From Chaetorhynchus papuensis (taxonomy: Eukaryota; Chordata; Aves; Passeriformes; Rhipiduridae), in the NCBI GenBank assembly GCA_013396525.1, contig VWYX01000008.1, positions 434,001 to 498,000 on the forward strand: DNA of 64,000 bases, read 5' to 3'. Below the pieces are notes generated by a model. The model ran no database searches. It had not been told where the DNA came from and was given only the letters and a program-made list of their open reading frames with translations. This document shows positions 37,621-49,975 of the stretch, piece by piece (the first letter of the stretch is position 1; each line of letters begins with the position of its first letter). The position numbers were made by a program, and so were the translations under genes.

Positions 37621-38189
37621 AACTTAGGTTATAACAGCCCTATTCCTTTAAAGTGAACCTTTTCTTAAAAGTGAACAGGTTATTATTAAAGTGATTTTTT
37701 TTGGAAATGAGGACAATAATGGGTTTGTCAGCTATGTCAAATATTTTTTAAATTCTGAATGGAATTAAATATATAAAAAGCTTATGGCAAGTTTAAAGGT
37801 TGGGAACAACTCATGTTATAAATGCAAGATGAAGTAAGAAATATTGATGAATTTCATCTGTGAATATGTGCATTACAGAGATGACTTGAAAACATATCAG
37901 TTTGTATCCTGTGGAGGAACTGAGTCCCCTCTTCCCTCAGGCAAATCAATGGATGGGAGCCTCTAACTGAAAAGCAATGCCAAGGAAAGAGAAATGCCAT
38001 AAAAGAGAGGATTTTATGAGAGATTAAATGAAATTGTTTATTATCGATGGACCAGCATTCACCTTTGATTAAGCAGTAAATATTTAGGTTGGTTTGTTCT
38101 CATATCTGCTTTTATACTCCACACAAGATACTTGTGTCACAAGAGGAGTTTGCTGTGTTAGCCCACAGTTCCACATCTGTGACCTGCCT

Positions 38190-38600
38190 TCAGAGGCTGA
38201 GCCGTGCCCTCAGTGTCACAGCTGAGGATGGGGAAAAGTGAGGTGAGGGAAAGCATTCCTCATGGGAACACAGAGGGACAAAATTACTGGCAGGGGACTG
38301 CGAGGCAGATGCGAGGCCGATGCGAGGCCAACCCCCTGCCCTTGCCATCAAAGCAGCACTGGCGTTTCTCCTGCTCAAGGAGAGCTGCCAGCTTGTGCTC
38401 CTCTTCTTCAGCTGCAGGGGCTTGGGGGCTTTTGGTCCCAAGGAAGCAGGAGCCTGTCCCCAGCCCTGTCTCTGGCTGTTGGCACCGCCATCCATTGCTT
38501 GCTGCAGTAATGAAGGGTCTGTGCTGAACTCCAGTGTGGCTCCTCCTGCCACCCTCCCAGGCAGCCACACACCCCACACTGAACAGGTCACACCACAGCA
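38190..38600. other. GC-rich island with open frames on both strands
   Basis: This is the most GC-rich stretch of the window. A 157-codon frame (minus, 38190-38663) and 97-116-codon frames on the plus strand all overlap it. High GC lowers stop frequency, which is enough to explain frames open on both strands. None shows a recognisable domain; the residues are mostly Ala, Ser, Pro, Gly and Leu. CpGs are present but not dense enough for a clear CpG-island promoter. Confidence 0.5.
38299..38331 (+). repeat. 11-bp minisatellite, three copies
   Basis: Three consecutive units TGCGAGGCAGA, TGCGAGGCCGA and TGCGAGGCCAA differ at one or two bases in the last four positions. Each carries at least one CpG, unusual for this window. 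Confidence 0.88.
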
Positions 38601-38664
38601 GGGTTTACAGCAACAAGGGAAAAACGGGGGGAAAGAAAGATCACTCACAGCAATAAAGCACAAA

Positions 38665-38676
38665 GGTTAGGGTTAG
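38665..38676 (+). repeat. Two-unit telomere-like motif
   Basis: GGTTAGGGTTAG is two units of the vertebrate telomere repeat. Two units can arise by chance, but it sits at the edge of the GC-rich island. Confidence 0.45.
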
Positions 38677-38707
38677 TCAGCATCCGAGTTTTGTTAACTA
38701 CTACCTT

Positions 38708-38746
38708 AAACTGAAAAAACCACAAAACCCACAAACACAAACCCCT
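38708..38746 (+). repeat. A/C-rich low-complexity run
   Basis: A string of A runs broken by CC, CCC and CAC. It is similar in character to runs at 6143, 37299, 44953, 46979, 55758 and 60757. Confidence 0.7.
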
Positions 38747-39556
38747 AAATCACTGACTATAAACAAATAGAATTGTATTATTAACAAGTCTTCTTGTAGA
38801 GGTTTAAAATCTGTTCCATCAACTTGGCTACACATAATATGAGTGAGTTTATGAAAAGGAATGAGTGCTGAAGGACTGCTTTCCAGATTTGCTGTTGCTT
38901 TCCATGTATTAGGACAATTAGCCTCCTTTTCTTTTCTTCCCCTCAAGTGGATGCAAACAATCATGTTGTGCATCAGTAAATCTTCTCATAATTTATATTG
39001 CCTTGTAGCTTATTTTCTTCAATGAAAAAGCTCTTATACTGAGCAGTAGATACACTGAATACTTCAAATAGAATGGAAGAAAGGCCACTAACTCAAATTA
39101 ATTTCTATTTTTTCATTTCCAGCAGACACTTTTGCTCTGTGGACCTGAGCTCCAGTTCCCTTCTTCCCTGCCCAACATATTCAGGCCCTAAGGACCTTCG
39201 GATACTTTTGAAAATCTGTTTTAATGAAAGTGTTGGATTCTAGTTCGGAGGCTAAAGGATATATATCCCTCTCTGCAGCATGTCCTATGGCACCCCATTT
39301 CTGCTGGTGGTCCTTTAGTGTAAAAATTACTGTAAGTCATTTCATGTGGAAGGAAACATGGAGTTAGGATATCAGTTTTAGAGCACAGCATCTCCTTTAA
39401 AATTGCCTGTGCACTGACTGCTCAGCTCTCAGGCTGGGGATTGGTGGTACCTTTGTCATCTCTGCACCACAGCACATTGCCCTGCTAGATTTCCCAGCAC
39501 AACTATTCACCCTGAAAGCTGCACTGCTGCAATGATCTGCCTTAAAAATAACCCAG

Positions 39557-39573
39557 AAAAAAAAAAAAAAAAA
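39557..39573 (+). repeat. A17 tract
   Basis: Seventeen consecutive A bases, followed by GAGAAAAAAG. It could be the tail of a retroposed sequence, but nothing recognisable lies upstream. Confidence 0.9.
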
Positions 39574-42303
39574 GAGAAAAAAGCAAACTGAGGTATTTTT
39601 TAGAGTACAATACTTCCTCAATTTATTTCACAGAGTTCTTCAAGCAGTTGGGGGCACCAGTAAAAGTGCACAGGTAAAAGGTATAAATGATAGAGCCTGA
39701 TGCAGATGACTGAAAGCATTAAGAGACAGTGGTGAGGCTAACCAACCAAGAACACCAACCTGCACGTTCCTTACCTGGTCTGCATTTTTGCTCATAGGAG
39801 CTAATTTCACCAAAACATTTATGTTATACTAATCAAACTTGGTTACAGCCTGCATCTAATCAGAAGGTTGTAATTTCTCTTTTCAGACTTTGAGAGGTCT
39901 TGTTTCCCTGAAAGCTGGCCTGGTTTTTTGTTTCAGAAATACATTAGTCAGTTTAATAAAATATATGGCTTTTCTGGGAAATCTTTCTTTTCCTACAGAG
40001 TATGTGATTAACAGGCTGGCAAGTTAAATTTTATGCAAGCAGGGTATATATCTCCAGCCTCTTAAGCGTCTTGTCTCAGTTTTCTCTGGAAGAGTAGGTC
40101 TGTTGCAGGAAAAATGACCACTACTTCCCTACCAGGGAGAGGCTTTTTAATACATCCACAATCTCAAAAAACATCTCAACTTTACCAGTGAAGAAAATCA
40201 AGAGGCCAAAGTAACCCCTCTCACTACTTGCTCACAGCAAGGGAAAAGCACCACGTGCCTCCAGAGCCCTGTGGCATTGCTCACTTTTCTGCAATTAAAA
40301 CCAGGTTCCCAGGTACTGCTGTTTTGGCAGAGATTGCATAATGCTGACACATTTAAGTAGGGAAATAAATCAGGCACAGCCTGCCACAATAACCTTCAGT
40401 TATGAGTGACACAAGCAGTGGAAGGTTTTGCTGGCCTGCGACATGCTAGAACAGAAAATGGAGAAGTGAAAAGAGATCTCTTTCCGAAATCATAAAGTCT
40501 TCCTCTCAGTAAGTGTGTTAAAGAAAAAGGAAGTTGTAACAATAAATTAATTCACCTGCATATGATACACAATTACTTGAAACAGCTGCTTATGTACTTG
40601 AGTTACTGACTTGCTGTGCTAAAAGACTAATTAAAAGTAGATTGAGACAAGATAGCACTGACATTTGCATTTCCTGCAAGGTCACTTCTAAAAATTATTA
40701 CTGTAATCCAGGTAAGATGCACTGCTTAATGCTTTTTTGGACAGTTTGTTCACATTTTCTTATTTAATGACAATGCTCAGCCCAGTACTATTTAACTCTT
40801 TCCTTCAGACATTATATAATATGCCATCGAAAAATACTACCATAAATTTCACTTGTGAGAGGATTAAAACCAAAGTAGTTCTATCCAAATTAATTTAGGT
40901 AAGTACACTAGATAAATAAATCAGCACCCTTCAGCTCTGAGAAAGCACTTCAAGCAATTTCAAGTCATTAAAAATACTTTTAGTTCCAACATTTTGGCTC
41001 TTAGAACAGTCTTAATGGTTATATGACAGTATGTTCTACTACTGGCAGTATGGCTTTTATTGCATGCCCTGATCTATTTGATGATCATGGCAGCTTTTTA
41101 GAGAACTACAAAGAAAAGCTGAAATAATGAATTATTTTTCAGACAAGACTAATAAAAGTGTTAATCAAAAATACCATAAACGTCAGAAGCTCTCATAAAT
41201 TCTACTTTTTATATATTCCTCCTTCCAAACATTCAACCAGTAGAAGAAAAATCCTAAAAGGGGGATAAAAAAAAGAGAGGGTGCAAGCCAAAACAGAGCA
41301 CAGTACACTCCATGAGCACTTACAAAAATCTCAGCACTTTATTTTACTGATCTCATTTACTGATTTATGAAGTAGTATTATTCTCCTATGACTTAATTTC
41401 TGACAGCTTATAAACATCTCATATAGATTAATATGATTATGTTTGATTTCTGCTTAGATTATAAGGTATTCCCATATGACAAGATACAGCCAATTATTTC
41501 CCCTTATGCCACTATTATGAAATACTAGCGTGTTTTAATATACTTCTATCAGAGTAAGAACCACTCCCCAACACATTTTCCAGTGACTTGCACATCACTG
41601 ATCTTGAGACATCAAGTAAAAATTTCAAAGTACAGCTTGAAATGTATCTATCCAATTTATAATGACAATTTTCCTATTTTTTTGGTGACATTTATCAAGA
41701 TTAAATGATATTTGACCCTCTTTCCATCTACTTTTATATCATCCTTGAATGGAAATTCTCACTGGCAATTGAGAATATAACTACATATAGCATTGTGGAT
41801 TTGTTAGCAAGAATTCATTTTGAATTTTTATGAGGTTCCAAGAACATTATGTTGGAAAGTAAAATTATAGAGCTGTCAGTTATGTCTGCTGGATGGAGTA
41901 CTTATGTTAGTGCGGTGCTAGGAAGTTTCAGTAATTTTTTGAGAGGTTTCTATAGAGCTGTGCAGATGCTTTGTTCTACCTGTGGTGCAAATACCCGCTA
42001 ATTTGCTTCGCTTTCTAACCAAAAGCACTGAATTAAAAGAAAAAGAATAAGTAACACTTAAGATATATAATGAACACACAAAAAGATGGAGCTTTCTAAG
42101 AGAAATGAGAGAGGCTTTCGGATCCCTTGATAACAGTGGTGCAGCTGATGGCCACTTTCAGTCACAATATATATTTTCCTTTACCATCCAAACACACACA
42201 TAAACACCTCTGGCAACAGCTATAAAAATAAGTTGCCAATGACTTGAGCATGCCTCAGCCACTGTTTCTCTCACAGTGCAGTCTCATGTGAACACACACC
42301 ATG
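39574..42303. other. Intronic stretch with no recognised gene
   Basis: Very AT-rich and almost free of even chance frames after 40390. No repeat family was recognised. Confidence 0.6.
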
Positions 42304-42350
42304 TATATATATATATATTTATATATATATATATATTTTTTTTTTTATAT
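42304..42350. repeat. AT dinucleotide repeat with T11 run
   Basis: Alternating TA units interrupted once by a TTT, then a run of 11 T bases and ATAT. Such arrays mutate often and can extrude cruciforms. Confidence 0.92.
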
Positions 42351-43419
42351 CTTACAGCAATTCCACAGAATTGTTCCATAACCTCCATGCCCAGAGGAGA
42401 GTCCACGTATTTAAAATGGATGATTCTTGGTGTGAAAAGTGAAATCTAAACAAAAAGTTCCATGGAGTACTTTTGGGAGCACCAGTGTGACCCTTCTGAG
42501 AGTGCTGTTCTAATACAGGATACATCAAAATATATACGCAGTGCCTCTGTTTGAAAACTGTGCTAACAGATGCTGCTCTGCAGTTCCCTGTTTTATAAAA
42601 TAACCAGTGGCAGAAATTGTCACCATATGCTTGATGTTTCATCAAACAGCCAACCTGGCTCATGTTATATACTTGTACATTTTTTCAAAATGTGTACATT
42701 TCTTAATTTTATTTCTTTCACTATATATTTCGTACCATTAGTATTATCAACCAAGTAATTTTTGCTGGTAAATCGTGCAAGAACACTGAAAAAATAAAAT
42801 TGACTTTTTTTCCCCAAGTCTTTTTCATCAATATAGGCCTAATCTTTTAACAAGTGATCCTGATATGGGCAATTTTTAGTCTTCGGAAAGAAACGTAACA
42901 CTTATTGACCTTTTTCCCTCATTTTTAAAAAACATTATTTTGGGAGAACAAGGTGTGAGAATTCAGGGAATAGTGCATTTCAATGTTGCATTACTTTCTT
43001 AAGTAGGAGAAATCTGTACTCACTACCTGATTAGTTGCATCCATACTTTATTAAGGTCTGATGGATTTAGAGCGACCAGATTATTATGCTCCGAGAAATC
43101 AACACATGAAGGGGCAATTCCAAACAAAACTTTCTGTACTGAGTCACTGCAGTCTTAAGCATGTTTTTTTTCCCCCGGTGTATGAAGAGCTATGACTAAC
43201 CAGAAAAGCAGCTCTGTTTTGTAGATTGAAGCCTGGGCTGCTGACAGCTGGGAGATGAAATGTTGTGCTTTAGGTCGGCACAACCCACGTTTGCAGGGAC
43301 TTTTCAACCCAAGCTTCACCTGCTGTATCTGCCTCAACAGCAGCTCCAGTGGAACACGATCCCTTCAAGCTGGGATTTATTTCACTTCATTCCAATTAAC
43401 CTGATTACTATCTAACCAT

Positions 43420-43770
43420 ACACATCTGTTAACACGAGACACCAAAAAACCCACACGTTTCTGTCGTCATCTGCAGCAAATGCCATGACACTGTCTAAAC
43501 ATAGCACGCTGCCAGGGATTTGAAATGTCAGAGGAAGAGGGTGAATCAGAATATCTGATTAAAAGAGAGTGACATGAGTTAGGAAAAGAAGATTACTGAA
43601 CAGTGCAGGGTTACTGAGTCCTGCTTAGATTATCGTCGAGAACGTGGCATTCGAGTTTGAATAATACAGTACAAATAGATTATGCACAAGTTCACACATA
43701 TTGATTGCAGCATTAGCCCGAAGAACAAATCACACACGTTAACACCGAGATCATTAGCAAGATGCAATAT
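43420..43770. promoter_or_regulatory. Candidate conserved noncoding block (CpG-retaining)
   Basis: About eleven CpGs fall in this stretch (ACACGAG, CACACGTTTC, GTCGTC, GCACGCTG, TTATCGTCGAGAACGTGG, ATTCGAG, GCCCGAAG, CACACGTTAACACCGAG), compared with long CpG-free runs on both sides. It is non-repetitive and lacks coding character. It includes ATATCTGATTAAAAG and TATTGATTGCAGCATT segments typical of homeodomain/TALE-type sites. Inferred from composition only. Confidence 0.38.
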
Positions 43771-44952
43771 TGACCAAAGCACTTGCTATCAAAATTCAGG
43801 TTCAACTTCCAATGAAATACACAAAGTAAGTGATTTTTTTTTTAGTCTGTGTTTCAGACTTGGGGAAGGACCACACAAAGAAGTGTATTATAATATCACT
43901 CGTAATTTGGTATAACCTTTGCCAAAAGCCCGGAAGGAAAGAACAGGGTGGGCTTTTATACCAATTGCAGTGATCTTAGAAGAAAACTAAGGTGTCAATA
44001 GGTATCATAAGGCTATTACTAATTACTTCAAATCTAAAGAGATGCCAGTCAAGAATTAGAAGTGACCTATCATAATCACTTTGGAGCTTTAAATATGATT
44101 AGAGAAATTTTATATCTGGAAGCAATATGTGACTCTTACAAAGAAAAATAAAAATGGAGGAACAGAGAAACCAAGAGAGGAAACTCACTATTATTTACTT
44201 AATCTGAGTCAATGTTTTGCTCTGAGCAAGCTTGTTTTGTTTCATCAGATCTCTACCTAAAGCAGAGGGAGAGATCCCAGATTGCTGAGTTCAACCTCAC
44301 CTGATTGGATCATCTCAGGAAATCTTGCTGGGAAAAAATCTCTGCTCTGCCACTTAATTGTTCTGCTAAGCAACATCAGCTCTGTGTGTTTCCATTTCCT
44401 AGCCCACTTCTGTTCAACTACAAAATAAACATGTCAGGGTAAGGATTCTTCTTCCCACACACTTGCACTTGTCCCTTGGGAATTCTGATTTCACTTGGAA
44501 TTGCAATTGCATAACAGTCCAAATTGAGCATAACAGTTTATCAAATTATGCAAAGACAAAGATATGAAAGACCAGCAAGAGAAAAAATGAATAAATTTAT
44601 CTGATTTTTCAAAACCCAATGAGAAGATTTAGATAGTGCCATGAGTAGTGCCAAATAAATGCACTTAGCTGAAAACCCTATTTATTATTTGATTATTATA
44701 AGCAGACATGCCAGTTCTTAATGAATGGCTCCTTCCACGATGACACAGGAAAAACTAGATTTTTTTTTTATTTTATTTTTTATCCTAGTGACATTAGCCT
44801 CACCAGTATCTGTCCCAGATGGAGGTCTGGTAGCAGATGTCTGCCTGTATGCAGAGATCATTGACCTCTGAAATCTGTGCTCCATATTAAAGACTTTAAG
44901 AATGAATCTTTCTTTTAAAGGAGAAAATAACCTCTTTTTTTCTGAAAGGGGA

Positions 44953-44978
44953 AGGAAAAAACCACAACAACACAAACT
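44953..44978 (+). repeat. A/C-rich low-complexity run
   Basis: A short AACCACAACAACAC run of the same type as the others in the window. Confidence 0.55.
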
Positions 44979-45431
44979 TTATTTTATTATGACCCTAAAT
45001 CCTTACAAGAATTTACTTCCACTGACTTCCCTTTGATAATAAAGTTTCACTGTTATTCTACAGAGAGTCCAGGCTAATCAGTGCAAATTTGTACCTGAAA
45101 ATTTAGGGAAGTTTCATTTAAAATTTCTATTTTCAGAAACCCAGATCCCCAGCAAGATCAGAATTACGGTATTCTGTCTCAGAGCTCTTGTGATTTAGAA
45201 AATCTAAAAGGTCGACTGTTTTAACCAGCAGCTTCTCTAACTCCTCATCCCTTGTTTGGCTCATCCTGTCTTTAAATCTGACAGTGATCAGGCTGCTGTG
45301 AAGGGGCTGCCATGAGATCATGCAAAAAGCACCAGTAGAGCTTAATGTGTGCAATGACAGAGATACAGGAAATAACTAATTTCTCATTTTCTGCCTCTTC
45401 CTCTCTTTCCTGTCAAAATTCTAATTACATT

Positions 45432-45447
45432 AAAAAAAAAAAAAAAA
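45432..45447 (+). repeat. A16 tract
   Basis: Sixteen consecutive A bases with no recognisable retroposon upstream. Confidence 0.9.
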
Positions 45448-45599
45448 TGCATTTTACTGACATTGTGTCAAGTAGTCATAACTATGACCCAATATAAGTG
45501 TTTGACTCTGGCTCCCAAATAATAATGTTAATGAGATAACACAGAGCAGAGGGAGTGTGGGCTGCCAAGCCTGTGCAGCAAGCTACAGAACACTTCTAA

Positions 45600-45720
45600 T
45601 GCAAATTGTTTCCTCCTGGACACAACTGCATCTGATTTGAAGATTTCGTCGTGTATTCATTTTCGGGGAAGATCATCCAACACGCTGCTTATATCATCAT
45701 CCCTTTGCACAATCTTGTTT
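45600..45720. promoter_or_regulatory. Candidate conserved noncoding block
   Basis: A short non-repetitive stretch with four CpGs in about 70 bases (TTTCGTCGTG, TTTCGGGG, ACACGCTG) in an otherwise CpG-poor area. No frame of note. A weak call based on composition. Confidence 0.25.
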
Positions 45721-46978
45721 TCTGCCAAAAAGGAGTTTTAAAAATAACATAAAGTCATGGTAGAAATCAGACCATATCAACAGGCCACCTTAATGTTCTT
45801 TCAACACTGCCTTGCTCCAGATTGCATATTCTCAACCATAATTTTCAACCTACATCATTCATCTCTCTCCTTCAGCAGTACTCACATTAATTGTCTTGGG
45901 AAGTTATTCTAATGTACGGCACCATCAAATCCAATGTGCGTTTTTCCTCCTTAAAAAAAAAAGTGGGATTTGCCCTTTTAATGTCTTTGGATTTAATTGT
46001 AGCACCACTAAAGAAAAGAAGTAAAGTAGATCTTACTGGACAAAAGTAATCTCTCATCAGACCTCTCTTTCCGAAACCAGAAAAAAATAATTGTACTGCC
46101 TCCCATTCTACTTTAATTATATCCACACCAAATGTCTTCAAGTTAACCAGTTTAAGAAAAAAGGCTTTGTAGTAATTGCACACTCAGCTGGCCTCTCTGT
46201 AATTCTGCCTCTAATGGCACTTGGAGGTCCCTTGACTCACAGAATTCTGTACAGGCATCAGGGACTGGATAAAAGGGATGCAAACCTGTTGGTGAAAATG
46301 CTAAACCGAACAGAATCAGTTCCTTGCCATCCTTTTTCAGAGGCTTTATATGTGCAGGGTCAAAAGAACAAACTACAAGTTGCACACTATTTGCATTCCT
46401 TAATGAACAGCTGGAGGCAATTGGGACATTGTAATAATGAAAACAACCTAAACAGAACATAATTAAAAAAACCCTTTTTTTGTGGGTGTTTTTTAATACT
46501 GCAGTTAACACCAGAGACACAGGAAACATGCCTTTCTGTTTTGAAAGTGCTTTTACAGTGACCTTTTCATCCTCAAAGATGCATTCTGTATGCCAGGCAG
46601 CCTAGGTAAGGATCTATATTCTCTCTTCTGATTTACAATTAATTAGTTTTATTTTCAGCTAGGATAATATATTTATTACAGGCCTTATGATGTTCTCTAC
46701 CCTCTTCTCCCTCGTGCTACCTGCTCCATTTCAACATTAGGCAACCACAGGGATTTTGCAACCACACTTCCCAGAGATTCTTCTGCCTAACTTTTCATTA
46801 CAGAGGCAGGAACTGTACACCTGCATTTAGGGTAAAAGTCAGGACTAAAAGCAGAAATTACATTTCTTTCTTCTATATGAATAATAAATAGAATAAATAC
46901 ATTATTAATGTCACAGTGCTTTCCCTACTACTATGTCTGAATTTCCCTAGAGGCAAAATGAATTGTGATTTTTTTCCT

Positions 46979-47115
46979 TTAAAAAAAACAAGCCAAACAA
47001 CACATCCCCCCTGAAAAAAAAAACAAAACCAAAACACAAAAACCCCACCAAAAATACCCTAAAAAAATTAAATAACTAACCACAGAAACCACATTAAAAA
47101 AAACACCAAAATGAG
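46979..47115 (+). repeat. A/C-rich low-complexity block
   Basis: About 135 bases made almost wholly of A runs separated by C, CC or CCCC, with few T or G. It is the longest of the recurrent A/C-rich tracts. No clean repeat unit is present. Confidence 0.85.
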
Positions 47116-48379
47116 GATTTTTTTTTTAAACGAGTTAAACCCCAGAGAAGTGGACACAGCACCAAGCCCGACAGAGTTCAAGAAAATAAAACAAACCTCT
47201 TCCCACCACCCTGCTATATAATTTAAAATCTTCCAGTCTTGTGCTTATTTCTCTTTTGAATAATGTTCTCTGAAAGTAACAGTGGTTTCCCCACAGAAGT
47301 CTTTGTAACTAATTTTTTTTCCTTCCTTCAGTATTGCCAAATAGACCTGTTCTGTTCCAGAATGCACAGGAGGAACCACTCTGGATACTCATCTCTCACT
47401 GCTCCCCCTGGCACTGAAACAAGGTGCTGACTGCAAGGGGCCACTTAGAGAAAGACTTTCATCTCCTCCAGTTCTCCCTGAAGCTGTTTCTCCCTCTTCT
47501 CAAAGCACAGGAAACCACAAGCAAGGGGCAAGGCAAGAAAAATCAAAGAATCAAAGGTGATGGCCTTGCTAAAGAAGGACAATCCCTCATCAGCTTTTCA
47601 GACAGGCAAGATTTTTATATTTTAGCCTTTCTTGACATATTTCTGACTCCTCTGTTTAGGACTGACATGGCTGCTGAGCACAGGAATCATTCCTGATGTG
47701 CCTATCAAGAACCTGACAACAGAAGGAATTAAAATACAGGATTGTGTAGGACATAACTGAACTGGTAAAAAAGGGCACATCAGATTAGAAATATTCTGCA
47801 AGGCACTAGGAAAATAAATCAAAATTTTACAGGTAGATGTAGCTTTCTTTTTTGCAATAAGAATTTAATACAAAAACTATGAAACCATCCCCCCTCTGAC
47901 TGAAGTTATTAACAATAATTATTTATCAGCTTTCATATTTAGCAAAGATGACCTCAGAAAAATCTTCGTATTTTTTTTTCAGCAGCTCTAGAGTGTAAGT
48001 CAAGACAATTGAACCATTTTAGCAGCAGTGCTGGGTGCTCAGAGAGGAACTCTCAAGTACTATTATCCCTGATAGCATTAAACATTATAGTTTGTGCTGT
48101 GTGTAGCAGTTTTGAAATGTGTCACGGAGATGGAGTGATTCATACTTTGTATTTTTCTTGACAATAGATGTTAATATTTCCTGGTATTTAGAGTGTCGGC
48201 TTTTTGACAACTTATATTGCATTTTGGGCTTGTCTGGGTTTTTTCCTGTGCTATCTGAAAACTAAATTGTATATGACTTGGTACAAAATGAAGCCAATCA
48301 CTTGACTACCACTTCTAGCCTCTCTTCTTGTGGATACTTTCACAAAGTAAATATTTTTGTGAGAAGGCAATGAAATCTT

Positions 48380-48402
48380 GGGGGGTGAGGTGGGGTGAGG
48401 GG
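48380..48402 (+). other. G-rich motif
   Basis: G runs of 6, 4 and 4 are separated by TGAGGT and TGA, with a further GGG at 48418-48420. A quadruplex would need the distant fourth run, so the structure is only possible, not strong. Confidence 0.4.
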
Positions 48403-48971
48403 ATGAAGGAGAAAAATGGGAAAAAATAAGGATCACAAAAATGTTTGCATCTCAGTCTGAACAATGAATTTTGAAGATGGTTTTCTTGAGGGGAGAAAAG
48501 AAACATCTGCTAAGTCATGGTCATTAAAGCACTTCACATCTTGTTTTGATACTCATATCTATAAAAATCCTGCTATGCAAGAACTAAGATATAAGTTAAG
48601 ACATAAAATAACACAAGGTCTTCCTCTGGCATCTCACCTCAGGATATTCAAAAGCAATGCTTAAATTGCTAGAGTGATTCCTGAAAATTGGGTTAAAACT
48701 TCCATGGAAAAGTTGGGGTAGAATTAATGTGGACACATGCTTTCCCCAGATTTGCATGTTAACTTCAGAGTGCCCTCCAAGGCCCCATGCAAAGCTTCCA
48801 GGTAACACTAACTGTACCTGGGAAGAAAAATAAAAATCACAACATTCAAGTCTGAGTTCGACTCTTTTTTAAAAGCTGCATTTTACCCTTCTTGCTTGGA
48901 AGCAGCAGCCTGAAATAAGTCAGCTGTAGGGCTCTGAAGCACATACCTATTTTACCATAGCTAAGAACTTC

Positions 48972-49010
48972 TCATAGGATGTTAAGGGCTTGGAAGGGAC
49001 CTTAAAGATT
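48972..49010 (-). repeat. CR1 LINE 3'-end scrap
   Basis: TCATAGGATGTTAAGGGCTTGG followed by AAGGGACCTTAAAGAT matches the reverse complement of the last ~40 bases of avian CR1. The rest of the element cannot be traced. Confidence 0.68.
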
Positions 49011-49959
49011 TTTGAAGCATTGTTGAAGAGCAACAGAATATGAAAGTTCATACAAAGAAGTGTCAAAACGTGACATTTCGATAACGAGGAGGACACATGG
49101 CTTGTTACGAGGCTCAGCACACAAAGGAGGAGAATTACAGACCAATTCCAGAACTGCAGCCTGGTCTCTCTCACACACCCTAAAAGGCTTTGCCTTCAAA
49201 GCTGGCTGTGACACGCCAGGAGCACGTGGGACAAGAGAAGAAAGGGACAATGAGACTGGCAGAGCTGCCGTGTTTGGTCCCGGTGTCAAGAGCCTTTCAC
49301 AGTTCAAGCTCTGCCTGCAGAAACTCTCCAGGGGCAAATTGCCTCTTTCAGGCTCTCAAAACACACCTGTAAATGTGATGAAGGAAAATCTTTCCCTAAC
49401 TCCCAAAGGAAAATCATCCCCCGCAGGTCCTTTTGCTCTCTCCCTCTCTCCCCTTCCTCCCACATCAGATAGCAATAGCAGCTCATGAAAGAAGAGTGGC
49501 TGCTCCTATCAGAAGGAGGACTATTTGACATTTATCAATAAAAGTTAATAATGTGACCACATTTACAGTAACAGGCTTCCACAATAAAAATACCCACAGG
49601 TTCCAGCTTTCCCAGGAAGGAAAAGAGATCTAGTAGGACAAGAAAATATTACAAACAAATTTATAACCTGGTAATTTCTCTGATACCTCTTATCTAAAAA
49701 CTGAGGCTGTAAAAGTAAAGCTAAAAGATGAGGGGTAAGTAACAGCCCTGTTTAAAAGATCAACCCAAAGATATTCATTACCTCAGTCATGAGGTCAAAA
49801 TCATGGGATAGGACTAAGGGAAAGGCCTATAACATATTAACTTCATCTCTGAAACCCAGAAAGGCTTTCTGTTCCAGAAAGACAAAAGCGGGTTGATCAT
49901 TGCAGAACTTTTCCAGTTTCATTTGTCTCTGCACAGGCCAGACACACAAAAAGACAAGG

Positions 49960-49975
49960 AAAAAAAAAAAAAAAA
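49960..49975 (+). repeat. A16 tract
   Basis: Sixteen consecutive A bases preceded by AAAAAGACAAGG; no retroposon body recognised. Confidence 0.9.

Noticed and set aside
38665..38676. Interstitial telomere array
   Set aside because: Only two units are present, too few to claim a true interstitial telomeric repeat; recorded as a telomere-like motif.
46091..46529. Overlapping frames of 123 (plus) and 125 (minus) codons
   Set aside because: Both strands are open over the same bases and neither resembles a protein family; likely chance.
48840..48875. GAGTTCGACTC followed by a T run, resembling a tRNA T-arm and pol III terminator
   Set aside because: No acceptor stem, D arm, anticodon arm or A box can be built from the upstream 70 bases.
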